Assembly (NCBI GenBank): GCA_948567375.1
Contig: CAOYZS010000001.1
Span: forward strand, 124,001 to 188,000
Direction: 5' to 3'
Source of the DNA: Lunularia cruciata
Lineage: Eukaryota > Streptophyta > Marchantiopsida > Lunulariales > Lunulariaceae
DNA: 64,000 bases
Positions 1 through 9,919 of the stretch are shown one piece after another; position 1 is the first letter of the stretch; every line of letters starts with the position of its first letter. The notes below the pieces were generated by a model that saw only the letters and a program-made list of their open reading frames with translations, had not been told where the DNA came from and did not search any database. The translations under genes were made by a program, and so were the position numbers.

Positions 1-283
1 ACAAAGAAGTAGATGTAGTAGATTGAAGAAGTTCAATCAATTGATCACTACGTTGTTGAAAATCAGAACTCCACTCCATAGAACTCAATTTCTCTTGGAT
101 AGCTTGTTGGTACAAGTCTCTCTTGTGAAAATCTAGATGAAGTTTGCCTCTAAAAGCATGGTCTATAGGTAATGTGGTTCTATTGAGGCAAGGAAAAAGG
201 ATGGTACAGGATAGAGGTGCATGGTCTGATTCTGGTTGAGGATCTAAAACAGCAAAATTTGAGACAAGATGGATATGAAACAA
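1..283 (-). pseudogene. LINE fragment A1, cut by window start (EN end and start of RT region)
   Basis: Equivalent to 4109-4391 of the model unit. It encodes the SDHAPL endonuclease end motif near 217-234 and the linker leading toward the reverse transcriptase. The remainder lies outside the window. No difference from the other units was noticed in this part. Confidence 0.85.
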
Positions 284-290
284 TGAAATA
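276..290 (-). repeat. LINE 3' tail of fragment B, TTTCATTG type
   Basis: Minus strand reads TATTTCATTGTTTCAT and then enters fragment A1. The A2 tail has more copies of the same octamer. A tail of short tandem repeats rather than poly(A) is known from several LINE clades. It is seen here in two fragments, which supports it being the true 3' terminus. Confidence 0.6.
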
Positions 291-355
291 TAAAGCCCGA
301 AAGACCCAAAGAGTCAAAAGGCTGGAAACACAATACAAAACACATGAAATGTGAG

Positions 356-373
356 CCTAGGCAAGGGCCTAGG
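356..373 (-). other. Perfect 7-bp hairpin overlapping the fragment B stop codon
   Basis: CCTAGGC, loop AAGG, GCCTAGG. The stop codon TAG (369-371, minus) is inside the stem. A second small stem, CACAT/ATGTG with a 3-nt loop, lies just beyond at 341-353. 3'-end stem-loops are known RT recognition sites in some LINEs; whether either of these serves that role is inference. Confidence 0.5.
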
Positions 374-1599
374 GCATCTGACCAATCTGTAACAAATTGG
401 TACGATGTATACTAACCTCAGTCATGTACTTCCCTAATGCTAAAGCTTCAACCTGTAAGAGAGTTGAGAAATCACTACAAGTAATCTGATGTCTAACTCT
501 AATCTGCATGTAACAAGGGCAAACAATCAACACATGATGCTCATCCTCAACTTTGCTCATAATACACAATTTGCAAAGTCGCATGGAGTGCTCTATCTGT
601 TGCCAACGTCCTTGTTCTACTTCTAGTCTATGAGAACTAGTTTTATATTGAGCAATAACATGTCTAAGTGAAGTAGAAATCCTAGCCAAGAGATAATCTT
701 GCTCACAATACACCAACATAGGATTTACAAACTGCTGATAGAACACCATCTTGGTACCGGGCTGCTGCCATAGGCGAAGTAAGAACTGCTCCTTGATCAC
801 TTCTCGTAGTGCAATAGGCTCCAACCTCCAATGTCGCTCACAAACATTCCACCTTGTGGCCCATGCAATCAGATCTGTATACCAACCGACAGATAGAGCG
901 GCACAAAAAGCTTGGTAGGGAAGTCTCTCATGCTCCATGGACCTCACCTTAGTGGCATATGTGATAGCTAAAAACAAAGCTTCAGCCTCAAGTGGCAAAA
1001 ACCCGGTTTCAGCAAGCAGCAATACATAAGGAGTTTGAGTCCTCACCCCAAGTTCATCACACAAAAACAATTTCTGAACTTTCTCCACCTTTTGCCACCA
1101 TGTCTTCTTAGTACCTGGACCCCAAATCTGAGCACCATAGAGAACCACCGGCTGCACAAGAGATCTGAACAGCACCTTCTTCAACGCCCATGTGGTAAGG
1201 TGAGCAAGTCTAGAGCGGTTCATGAGTGAATACAAAGCTCTAAAGCCTGCATTGATTCTCATCTTCACACAAGTGGACCAACTATAGTCATGAGAAAACT
1301 CAAGGCCCAAGTACTTTTAAGAAGAAACCTGCTCCAATTGCTGTCCATCAAAAAAGAAAGGTGTGACACCTTTAGAACCTACCACAATCACCTTGGACTT
1401 GTCAAGGTTCACTTCCATCTTTGTTTCATTGCAAAACAAGAGAAGAGAATCCAACAGCTTCTGTAAACCCTCTGGATTGGTGGAGAGAAGCACTACATCA
1501 TCTGCATAAAGGAGTGCATGTATCATCAAAGAGCCAACCTGTAGCTCCAGCTTCCATGAGTAGACTCTCTAGATCATCGATGAAGATTCCGAATAGAGT
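369..1599 (-). pseudogene. LINE reverse transcriptase C-terminal half, fragment B (broken)
   Basis: The remnant starts just downstream of RT motif B (TLFGIFIDDLE). It keeps motif C, YADD, at 1497-1508, then the thumb/C-terminal region and a CCHC-like knuckle (C-x2-C, HH, C; C246 onward when counted from the leucine codon at 1310). Two lesions break it. An 8-bp deletion near 1536-1540, between CTGTA direct repeats still visible in A2 at 2873-2885, shifts the frame before YADD. A TAC-to-TAA change gives a stop at 1317-1319, within VSSYKYLG. Open frames on either side of that stop have 70 and 313 codons and begin with TTG, not ATG. The 313-residue part differs from A2 at 14 positions. In an intact element this region would belong to ORF2, which copies RNA at the nicked target. 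Here it is not functional as it stands. Confidence 0.9.
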
Positions 1600-1625
1600 T
1601 GAAACAACAATGAAACAATGAAATA
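1600..1625 (-). repeat. LINE 3' tail of fragment A2, two TTTCATTG octamers plus partial
   Basis: Minus strand carries two consecutive TTTCATTG octamers followed by TTGTTTCA, then fragment B starts at ACTCTATTC (1599 downward). The octamer number differs between A2 and B tails, as expected for slippage or extension at a LINE 3' end. Confidence 0.65.
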
Positions 1626-1690
1626 TAAAGCCTGAAAGACCCAAAGAGTCAAAAGGCTAGAAACACAATACAAAACACATGAAATGTGAG

Positions 1691-1708
1691 CCTAGGCAAG
1701 GGCCTAGG
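1691..1708 (-). other. 7-bp hairpin overlapping the A2 stop codon
   Basis: Identical to the hairpin at 356-373 (CCTAGGC, AAGG, GCCTAGG). The A2 stop codon TAG is at 1704-1706. Conservation in both diverged fragments fits a functional 3' element of the parent LINE, though flanking UTR sequence is also well conserved. Confidence 0.5.
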
Positions 1709-3104
1709 GCATCTGACCAATCTGTAACAAATTGGTCCGATGTAAACTAACTTCTGTCATGTATTTCCCTAACGCTAAAGCTTCAACCTGTAAGAGAGTT
1801 GAGAAATCACGACAAATAATCTGATGTCTAACTCTGATCAGCATGTAACTAGGGCAATCAATAAACATATGATGCTCATCCTCAACTTTGCTCATAGTAC
1901 ACAATTTGCAAAGTCGCATGGAGTGCTCTATCTGCTGCCAACGTCCTTGTTCTACTTCTAGTCTATGAGAACTAGTTCTATATTGAGCAATAACATGTCT
2001 AAGTGAAGTAGAAATCCTAGCCAAGAGATAATCTTGCTCACAATACACCAACATAGGATTTACAAATTGCTGATAGAACACCATCTTGGTACCGGGTTGC
2101 TGCCATAGGCGAAGTAAGAACTGCTCCTTGATCACTTCTCGTAGTGCAATAGGCTCCAATCTCCAATGTCGCTCAGAAACATTCCACCTAGTGGCCCATG
2201 CAATCAGATCTGTATACCAACCGACAGATAGAGTGGCACAAAAAGCTTGGTAGGGAAGTCTCTCATGCTCCATGGACCTCACCTTAGTGGCATATGTGAT
2301 AGCTAAAAACAAAGCTTCAGCCTCAAGAGGTAAAAACCTTGTTTCAGCAAGCAGCAATACATAAGGAGTTTGAGTCCTCACCCCAAGTTCATCACACAAA
2401 AACAATTTCTGAACTTTCTCCACCTTTTGCCACCATGTCTTCTTAGTACCTGGACCCCAAATCTGAGCACCATAGAGAACCACCGGCTGCACAAGAGATC
2501 TGAACAGCACCTTCTTCAACTCCCATGTGGTAAGGTGAGCAAGTCTAGAGCGATTCATGAGTGAATACAAAGCTCTAAAGCCTGCATTGATTCTCATCTT
2601 CACACAAGTAGACCAACTATAGTCATGAGAAAACTCAAGGCCCAAGTACTTGTAAGAAGAAACCTGCTCCAATTGCTGTCCGTCAAAAAAGAAAGGTGTG
2701 ACACCTTTAGAACCCACCACAATCACCTTGGACTTGTCAAGGTTCACTTCCATCTTTGTTTCATTGCAAAACAAGAGAAGAGAATCCAATAGCTTCTGTA
2801 AACTCTGTGGGTTGGTGGAGAGAAGCACTACATCATCTGCATAAAGGAGTGCATGTATCATCAGAGAGCCAATCTGTACACCTGTAGCTCCAGCTTCCAT
2901 GAGTAGATTCTCCAGATCATCGATGAAGATTCCAAATAGAGTGGGAGATAGAGAGCAGCCTTGAATCACACCCATTGTGCTAAGGACATCTTGAGAGCTC
3001 AAAGATGAAAGTTTCACAATCACTTTCTCATAGAGTCTAGAGATAGCACCAATCAGATCAGCTGAAACACCAACTAGAGTGAGTCTCTCACTTAGACATT
3101 CAGT
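1704..3104 (-). pseudogene. LINE reverse transcriptase second half, fragment A2 (5'-truncated)
   Basis: The open frame runs from the TGA pair at 3105-3110 to TAG at 1704-1706. LINE homology begins at 3096. Counting from the GTG at 3023 (439 codons), it has motif B QGCSLSPTLF at residues 21-30, motif C YADD at 61-64 (2832-2843), the thumb and a long C-terminal region, and a CCHC-like knuckle C372-x2-C375, H384/H385, C390. The family uses such knuckles for nucleic acid binding. RT palm motif A and everything upstream are missing from this fragment; it overlaps A1 by 152 bp. No ATG stands near the head of the frame, so it is probably not translated as an independent protein. It lies in the same frame as A1, separated only by the two TGA codons. 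Confidence 0.9.
2945..3096 (-). repeat. Overlap repeat, A2 copy (matches 3125-3276)
   Basis: This 152-bp stretch matches 3125-3276 at an offset of 180 bp with 8 mismatches (about 95 % identity). It encodes the region just before and including RT motif B. The divergence equals that between A2 and B, which points to two different element copies meeting here rather than to a recent local duplication. Confidence 0.85.
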
Positions 3105-3124
3105 TCATCACCACCATTCAGTTG
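3097..3124 (-). other. 28-bp joint between fragments A1 and A2, 9-9-9 pattern with direct repeat
   Basis: CATTCAGTT at 3097-3105 and again at 3115-3123 flanks the 9-bp CATCACCAC. None of it matches the LINE sequence on either side. On the minus strand it adds codons E-W-W and then two consecutive TGA stops (3108-3110, 3105-3107) and keeps the frame. It could be filler DNA from end joining, or a trace of a target-site duplication. Confidence 0.75.
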
Positions 3125-4391
3125 GAGATAGAGAGCAGCCTTGGATCACACCCATTGAGCTAAGGACATCTTGAGAGCTCAAAGATGAAAGTTTCACAAT
3201 CACTTTCCCATAGAGTCTAGAGATAGCATCAATCAGATCAGCTGAAACACCCACTTCAATGAGTCTCTCACTTAGAGATTTCCTCAGCACCTTATCAAAG
3301 GCCTTCCTGAAATCAATAAAGGCAACATAGAGAGATCTCCCAACACCCTTGGATTTCCACCACAAAACATGAAGTACCAATAGGTGGTCCAAAGTACTAA
3401 AGCCTAATCTGAAACCAGCTTGGCACTTAGCTCGAATTTTGTGCTTTTCAGCCCAAGTGCTCAACCTTGACTCCAAAATTCGACCATACAACTTGGCAAA
3501 GACACTACCAACAAGTATGGTACGGTAATTGGTGACAACATCTCTCTGGCCAGACTTGTGAATAGGAACTACCTTCTTGAAGCACCATCTATCCGGAAAG
3601 CCACACTTGATTGCCTCATTCAAATGAGAAGTGAGTATTGAAATCAGTTGGCTACCGCCCCACTTCAGAAGTTCAACACATAGTCCATCAAGGTCTTCAG
3701 CCTTACCATTGGCCAACTTCTTCAATTGGTACTTGACATCAGCTTCAGAGATGGTGAGAGCAGATCCAAGGCAAGGTGCCATGCTTGGAGCATTTGGGAA
3801 AAAGTACAAATCCTTCACATAGTCACAAAGCTCATTCAGGTCCAGCGATGGAGATGGAGATCTGATGGTTACCTTCTTCCAGAAAGCCTTGGGATTGCTC
3901 CTCAATTCAGTGCTCAACTCAACTCCTTTGAGTCTTAGAAATGGCCGCGTTTTGCACTTCACCAACTTTCTGTATGAAACAAAGGCTTGATTTTGTGCAA
4001 TCTGATCAAGAGATCTATCCATAGCTTTGATCCTTGCCATTTTGCAATCAGCATCATACCACCTATTGCAAGGGAGACCAAGTCTCTTCCTGTGGGAGCC
4101 TCTTGGAAACAAAGAAGTAGATGTAGTAGATTGAAGAAGTTCAATCAATTGATCACTACGTTGTTGAAAATCAGAACTCCACTCCATAGAACTCAATTTC
4201 TCTTGGATAGCTTGTTGGTACAAGTCTCTCTTGTGAAAATCTAGATGAAGTTTGCCTCTAAAAGCATGGTCTATAGGTAATGTGGTTCTATTGAGGCAAG
4301 GAAAAAGGATGGTACAGGATAGAGGTGCATGGTCTGATTCTGGTTGAGGATCTAAAACAGCAAAATTTGAGACAAGATGGATATGAAACAA
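3108..4391 (-). pseudogene. LINE ORF2 fragment A1: endonuclease end plus first part of reverse transcriptase
   Basis: The open frame has 427 codons from a TTG at 4391 to TGA at 3108. Residues 19-24 are SDHAPL, the last conserved motif of the APE-type endonuclease that nicks the target. A spacer of about 180 residues follows, then RT blocks: GKAEDLDGL, NYRTILVGSVFAKLYGRILE and QAGFRLGFST, then motif A FIDFRKAFD at 358-366 with the catalytic aspartate D360 (3312-3314), and the start of motif B, QGCSLSPT, at 417-424. It breaks off there and ends E-W-W-stop from the joint. The rest of the palm, YADD included, is lacking. The TTG lies in the tail of the preceding fragment, so the apparent start is not a real one. 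Most of the endonuclease and any ORF1 are absent. Confidence 0.9.
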
Positions 4392-4476
4392 TGAAATATA
4401 AAGCCCGAAAGACCCAAAGAGTCAAAAGGCTGGAAACACAATACAAAACACATGAAATGTGAGCCTAGGCAAGGGC

Positions 4477-5707
4477 CTAGGGCATCTGACCAATCTGTAA
4501 CAAATTGGTACGATGTATACTAACCTCAGTCATGTACTTCCCTAATGCTAAAGCTTCAACCTGTAAGAGAGTTGAGAAATCACTACAAGTAATCTGATGT
4601 CTAACTCTAATCTGCATGTAACAAGGGCAAACAATCAACACATGATGCTCATCCTCAACTTTGCTCATAATACACAATTTGCAAAGTCGCATGGAGTGCT
4701 CTATCTGTTGCCAACGTCCTTGTTCTACTTCTAGTCTATGAGAACTAGTTTTATATTGAGCAATAACATGTCTAAGTGAAGTAGAAATCCTAGCCAAGAG
4801 ATAATCTTGCTCACAATACACCAACATAGGATTTACAAACTGCTGATAGAACACCATCTTGGTACCGGGCTGCTGCCATAGGCGAAGTAAGAACTGCTCC
4901 TTGATCACTTCTCGTAGTGCAATAGGCTCCAACCTCCAATGTCGCTCACAAACATTCCACCTTGTGGCCCATGCAATCAGATCTGTATACCAACCGACAG
5001 ATAGAGCGGCACAAAAAGCTTGGTAGGGAAGTCTCTCATGCTCCATGGACCTCACCTTAGTGGCATATGTGATAGCTAAAAACAAAGCTTCAGCCTCAAG
5101 TGGCAAAAACCCGGTTTCAGCAAGCAGCAATACATAAGGAGTTTGAGTCCTCACCCCAAGTTCATCACACAAAAACAATTTCTGAACTTTCTCCACCTTT
5201 TGCCACCATGTCTTCTTAGTACCTGGACCCCAAATCTGAGCACCATAGAGAACCACCGGCTGCACAAGAGATCTGAACAGCACCTTCTTCAACGCCCATG
5301 TGGTAAGGTGAGCAAGTCTAGAGCGGTTCATGAGTGAATACAAAGCTCTAAAGCCTGCATTGATTCTCATCTTCACACAAGTGGACCAACTATAGTCATG
5401 AGAAAACTCAAGGCCCAAGTACTTTTAAGAAGAAACCTGCTCCAATTGCTGTCCATCAAAAAAGAAAGGTGTGACACCTTTAGAACCTACCACAATCACC
5501 TTGGACTTGTCAAGGTTCACTTCCATCTTTGTTTCATTGCAAAACAAGAGAAGAGAATCCAACAGCTTCTGTAAACCCTCTGGATTGGTGGAGAGAAGCA
5601 CTACATCATCTGCATAAAGGAGTGCATGTATCATCAAAGAGCCAACCTGTAGCTCCAGCTTCCATGAGTAGACTCTCTAGATCATCGATGAAGATTCCGA
5701 ATAGAGT
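4477..5707 (-). pseudogene. LINE fragment B, unit 2 (broken RT C-terminal half)
   Basis: Counterpart of 369-1599. In-frame TAA at 5425-5427, YADD at 5605-5616. No private change noticed. Confidence 0.88.
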
Positions 5708-5811
5708 TGAAACAACAATGAAACAATGAAATATAAAGCCTGAAAGACCCAAAGAGTCAAAAGGCTAGAAACACAATACAAAACACATGAAATGTGAGCC
5801 TAGGCAAGGGC

Positions 5812-7212
5812 CTAGGGCATCTGACCAATCTGTAACAAATTGGTCCGATGTAAACTAACTTCTGTCATGTATTTCCCTAACGCTAAAGCTTCAACCTGTA
5901 AGAGAGTTGAGAAATCACGACAAATAATCTGATGTCTAACTCTGATCAGCATGTAACTAGGGCAATCAATAAACATATGATGCTCATCCTCAACTTTGCT
6001 CATAGTACACAATTTGCAAAGTCGCATGGAGTGCTCTATCTGCTGCCAACGTCCTTGTTCTACTTCTAGTCTATGAGAACTAGTTCTATATTGAGCAATA
6101 ACATGTCTAAGTGAAGTAGAAATCCTAGCCAAGAGATAATCTTGCTCACAATACACCAACATAGGATTTACAAATTGCTGATAGAACACCATCTTGGTAC
6201 CGGGTTGCTGCCATAGGCGAAGTAAGAACTGCTCCTTGATCACTTCTCGTAGTGCAATAGGCTCCAATCTCCAATGTCGCTCAGAAACATTCCACCTAGT
6301 GGCCCATGCAATCAGATCTGTATACCAACCGACAGATAGAGTGGCACAAAAAGCTTGGTAGGGAAGTCTCTCATGCTCCATGGACCTCACCTTAGTGGCA
6401 TATGTGATAGCTAAAAACAAAGCTTCAGCCTCAAGAGGTAAAAACCTTGTTTCAGCAAGCAGCAATACATAAGGAGTTTGAGTCCTCACCCCAAGTTCAT
6501 CACACAAAAACAATTTCTGAACTTTCTCCACCTTTTGCCACCATGTCTTCTTAGTACCTGGACCCCAAATCTGAGCACCATAGAGAACCACCGGCTGCAC
6601 AAGAGATCTGAACAGCACCTTCTTCAACTCCCATGTGGTAAGGTGAGCAAGTCTAGAGCGATTCATGAGTGAATACAAAGCTCTAAAGCCTGCATTGATT
6701 CTCATCTTCACACAAGTAGACCAACTATAGTCATGAGAAAACTCAAGGCCCAAGTACTTGTAAGAAGAAACCTGCTCCAATTGCTGTCCGTCAAAAAAGA
6801 AAGGTGTGACACCTTTAGAACCCACCACAATCACCTTGGACTTGTCAAGGTTCACTTCCATCTTTGTTTCATTGCAAAACAAGAGAAGAGAATCCAATAG
6901 CTTCTGTAAACTCTGTGGGTTGGTGGAGAGAAGCACTACATCATCTGCATAAAGGAGTGCATGTATCATCAGAGAGCCAATCTGTACACCTGTAGCTCCA
7001 GCTTCCATGAGTAGATTCTCCAGATCATCGATGAAGATTCCAAATAGAGTGGGAGATAGAGAGCAGCCTTGAATCACACCCATTGTGCTAAGGACATCTT
7101 GAGAGCTCAAAGATGAAAGTTTCACAATCACTTTCTCATAGAGTCTAGAGATAGCACCAATCAGATCAGCTGAAACACCAACTAGAGTGAGTCTCTCACT
7201 TAGACATTCAGT
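5812..7212 (-). pseudogene. LINE fragment A2, unit 2 (RT second half)
   Basis: Counterpart of 1704-3104, ending at TAG 5812-5814, YADD at 6940-6951. No private change noticed. Confidence 0.88.
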
Positions 7213-7215
7213 TCA

Positions 7216-8499
7216 TCACCACCATTCAGTTGGAGATAGAGAGCAGCCTTGGATCACACCCATTGAGCTAAGGACATCTTGAGAGCTCAAAGATGAAAGT
7301 TTCACAATCACTTTCCCATAGAGTCTAGAGATAGCATCAATCAGATCAGCTGAAACACCCACTTCAATGAGTCTCTCACTTAGAGATTTCCTCAGCACCT
7401 TATCAAAGGCCTTCCTGAAATCAATAAAGGCAACATAGAGAGATCTCCCAACACCCTTGGATTTCCACCACAAAACATGAAGTACCAATAGGTGGTCCAA
7501 AGTACTAAAGCCTAATCTGAAACCAGCTTGGCACTTAGCTCGAATTTTGTGCTTTTCAGCCCAAGTGCTCAACCTTGACTCCAAAATTCGACCATACAAC
7601 TTGGCAAAGACACTACCAACAAGTATGGTACGGTAATTGGTGACAACATCTCTCTGGCCAGACTTGTGAATAGGAACTACCTTCTTGAAGCACCATCTAT
7701 CCGGAAAGCCACACTTGATTGCCTCATTCAAATGAGAAGTGAGTATTGAAATCAGTTGGCTACCGCCCCACTTCAGAAGTTCAACACATAGTCCATCAAG
7801 GTCTTCAGCCTTACCATTGGCCAACTTCTTCAATTGGTACTTGACATCAGCTTCAGAGATGGTGAGAGCAGATCCAAGGCAAGGTGCCATGCTTGGAGCA
7901 TTTGGGAAAAAGTACAAATCCTTCACATAGTCACAAAGCTCATTCAGGTCCAGCGATGGAGATGGAGATCTGATGGTTACCTTCTTCCAGAAAGCCTTGG
8001 GATTGCTCCTCAATTCAGTGCTCAACTCAACTCCTTTGAGTCTTAGAAATGGCCGCGTTTTGCACTTCACCAACTTTCTGTATGAAACAAAGGCTTGATT
8101 TTGTGCAATCTGATCAAGAGATCTATCCATAGCTTTGATCCTTGCCATTTTGCAATCAGCATCATACCACCTATTGCAAGGGAGACCAAGTCTCTTCCTG
8201 TGGGAGCCTCTTGGAAACAAAGAAGTAGATGTAGTAGATTGAAGAAGTTCAATCAATTGATCACTACGTTGTTGAAAATCAGAACTCCACTCCATAGAAC
8301 TCAATTTCTCTTGGATAGCTTGTTGGTACAAGTCTCTCTTGTGAAAATCTAGATGAAGTTTGCCTCTAAAAGCATGGTCTATAGGTAATGTGGTTCTATT
8401 GAGGCAAGGAAAAAGGATGGTACAGGATAGAGGTGCATGGTCTGATTCTGGTTGAGGATCTAAAACAGCAAAATTTGAGACAAGATGGATATGAAACAA
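7216..8499 (-). pseudogene. LINE fragment A1, unit 2 (EN end, RT first part)
   Basis: Counterpart of 3108-4391. Carries the common T at 7337 (aspartate, SADLIDAIS) and G at 7408. Confidence 0.88.
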
Positions 8500-8584
8500 T
8501 GAAATATAAAGCCCGAAAGACCCAAAGAGTCAAAAGGCTGGAAACACAATACAAAACACATGAAATGTGAGCCTAGGCAAGGGC

Positions 8585-9815
8585 CTAGGGCATCTGACCA
8601 ATCTGTAACAAATTGGTACGATGTATACTAACCTCAGTCATGTACTTCCCTAATGCTAAAGCTTCAACCTGTAAGAGAGTTGAGAAATCACTACAAGTAA
8701 TCTGATGTCTAACTCTAATCTGCATGTAACAAGGGCAAACAATCAACACATGATGCTCATCCTCAACTTTGCTCATAATACACAATTTGCAAAGTCGCAT
8801 GGAGTGCTCTATCTGTTGCCAACGTCCTTGTTCTACTTCTAGTCTATGAGAACTAGTTTTATATTGAGCAATAACATGTCTAAGTGAAGTAGAAATCCTA
8901 GCCAAGAGATAATCTTGCTCACAATACACCAACATAGGATTTACAAACTGCTGATAGAACACCATCTTGGTACCGGGCTGCTGCCATAGGCGAAGTAAGA
9001 ACTGCTCCTTGATCACTTCTCGTAGTGCAATAGGCTCCAACCTCCAATGTCGCTCACAAACATTCCACCTTGTGGCCCATGCAATCAGATCTGTATACCA
9101 ACCGACAGATAGAGCGGCACAAAAAGCTTGGTAGGGAAGTCTCTCATGCTCCATGGACCTCACCTTAGTGGCATATGTGATAGCTAAAAACAAAGCTTCA
9201 GCCTCAAGTGGCAAAAACCCGGTTTCAGCAAGCAGCAATACATAAGGAGTTTGAGTCCTCACCCCAAGTTCATCACACAAAAACAATTTCTGAACTTTCT
9301 CCACCTTTTGCCACCATGTCTTCTTAGTACCTGGACCCCAAATCTGAGCACCATAGAGAACCACCGGCTGCACAAGAGATCTGAACAGCACCTTCTTCAA
9401 CGCCCATGTGGTAAGGTGAGCAAGTCTAGAGCGGTTCATGAGTGAATACAAAGCTCTAAAGCCTGCATTGATTCTCATCTTCACACAAGTGGACCAACTA
9501 TAGTCATGAGAAAACTCAAGGCCCAAGTACTTTTAAGAAGAAACCTGCTCCAATTGCTGTCCATCAAAAAAGAAAGGTGTGACACCTTTAGAACCTACCA
9601 CAATCACCTTGGACTTGTCAAGGTTCACTTCCATCTTTGTTTCATTGCAAAACAAGAGAAGAGAATCCAACAGCTTCTGTAAACCCTCTGGATTGGTGGA
9701 GAGAAGCACTACATCATCTGCATAAAGGAGTGCATGTATCATCAAAGAGCCAACCTGTAGCTCCAGCTTCCATGAGTAGACTCTCTAGATCATCGATGAA
9801 GATTCCGAATAGAGT
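8585..9815 (-). pseudogene. LINE fragment B, unit 3
   Basis: In-frame TAA at 9533-9535, YADD at 9713-9724. Same lesions as the model unit. Confidence 0.88.
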
Positions 9816-9919
9816 TGAAACAACAATGAAACAATGAAATATAAAGCCTGAAAGACCCAAAGAGTCAAAAGGCTAGAAACACAATACAAAACACATGAAA
9901 TGTGAGCCTAGGCAAGGGC

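Larger units (their letters stand above)
276..1599 (-). mobile_element. 5'-truncated LINE fragment B with 3' UTR and tail
   Basis: On the minus strand this fragment begins abruptly at 1599, where its match to A2 (2932-2940 region) ends. It continues to a complete 3' end: stop codon at 369-371, a UTR of about 80 nt and a TTTCATTG-type tail at 276-290. Severe 5' truncation with an intact 3' end is the usual product of target-primed reverse transcription in LINEs. The upstream neighbour on the minus strand is the tail of A2, so B may have inserted into, or been joined to, that tail. No clear target-site duplication was found. Confidence 0.8.
276..4383 (-). repeat. Model repeat unit (unit 1), composite of three LINE fragments
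   Basis: In plus-strand order the unit holds B tail and 3' UTR (276-368), fragment B coding remnant (369-1599), A2 tail and 3' UTR (1600-1703), A2 coding remnant (1704-3096), a 28-bp joint (3097-3124) and A1 (3125-4383). Transcription in the sense of the retrotransposons would run from high to low coordinates. No stretch over 300 bp is free of LINE sequence. The exact unit boundary is uncertain by a few bases, because the tail (TTTCATTGTTTCAT on the minus strand) blends into the first codons of A1. Confidence 0.93.

Noticed and set aside
356-373. Hairpin as an intrinsic transcription terminator
   Set aside because: It overlaps the coding end, is not followed by a T run on the minus strand, and the genome is eukaryotic.
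1035-1229. Plus-strand open frame of 64 codons, repeated in every B and A2 copy
   Set aside because: It is antisense to the LINE C-terminal region, has no recognisable domain, and recurs only because the DNA recurs.
1704-3023. Treating the 439-codon frame as an intact gene
   Set aside because: Its first codon is GTG inside the RT palm, motif A is missing, and the frame continues upstream to the TGA pair; in a eukaryote this is a truncated remnant.
3959-4144. Minus-strand 61-codon frame starting MNFFNLLHLL
   Set aside because: It overlaps A1 in another frame, and A1 has clear endonuclease and RT motifs there.
3987-4244. Plus-strand open frame of 85 codons (and 63- and 70-codon frames near 3631-3938)
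   Set aside because: Antisense shadows of fragment A1; no domain, signal or start context supports them.
276-4383. rRNA, tRNA or histone gene cluster as cause of tandem repetition
   Set aside because: The full unit is accounted for by LINE fragments, short UTRs, tails and one 28-bp joint; no RNA gene signature was seen.
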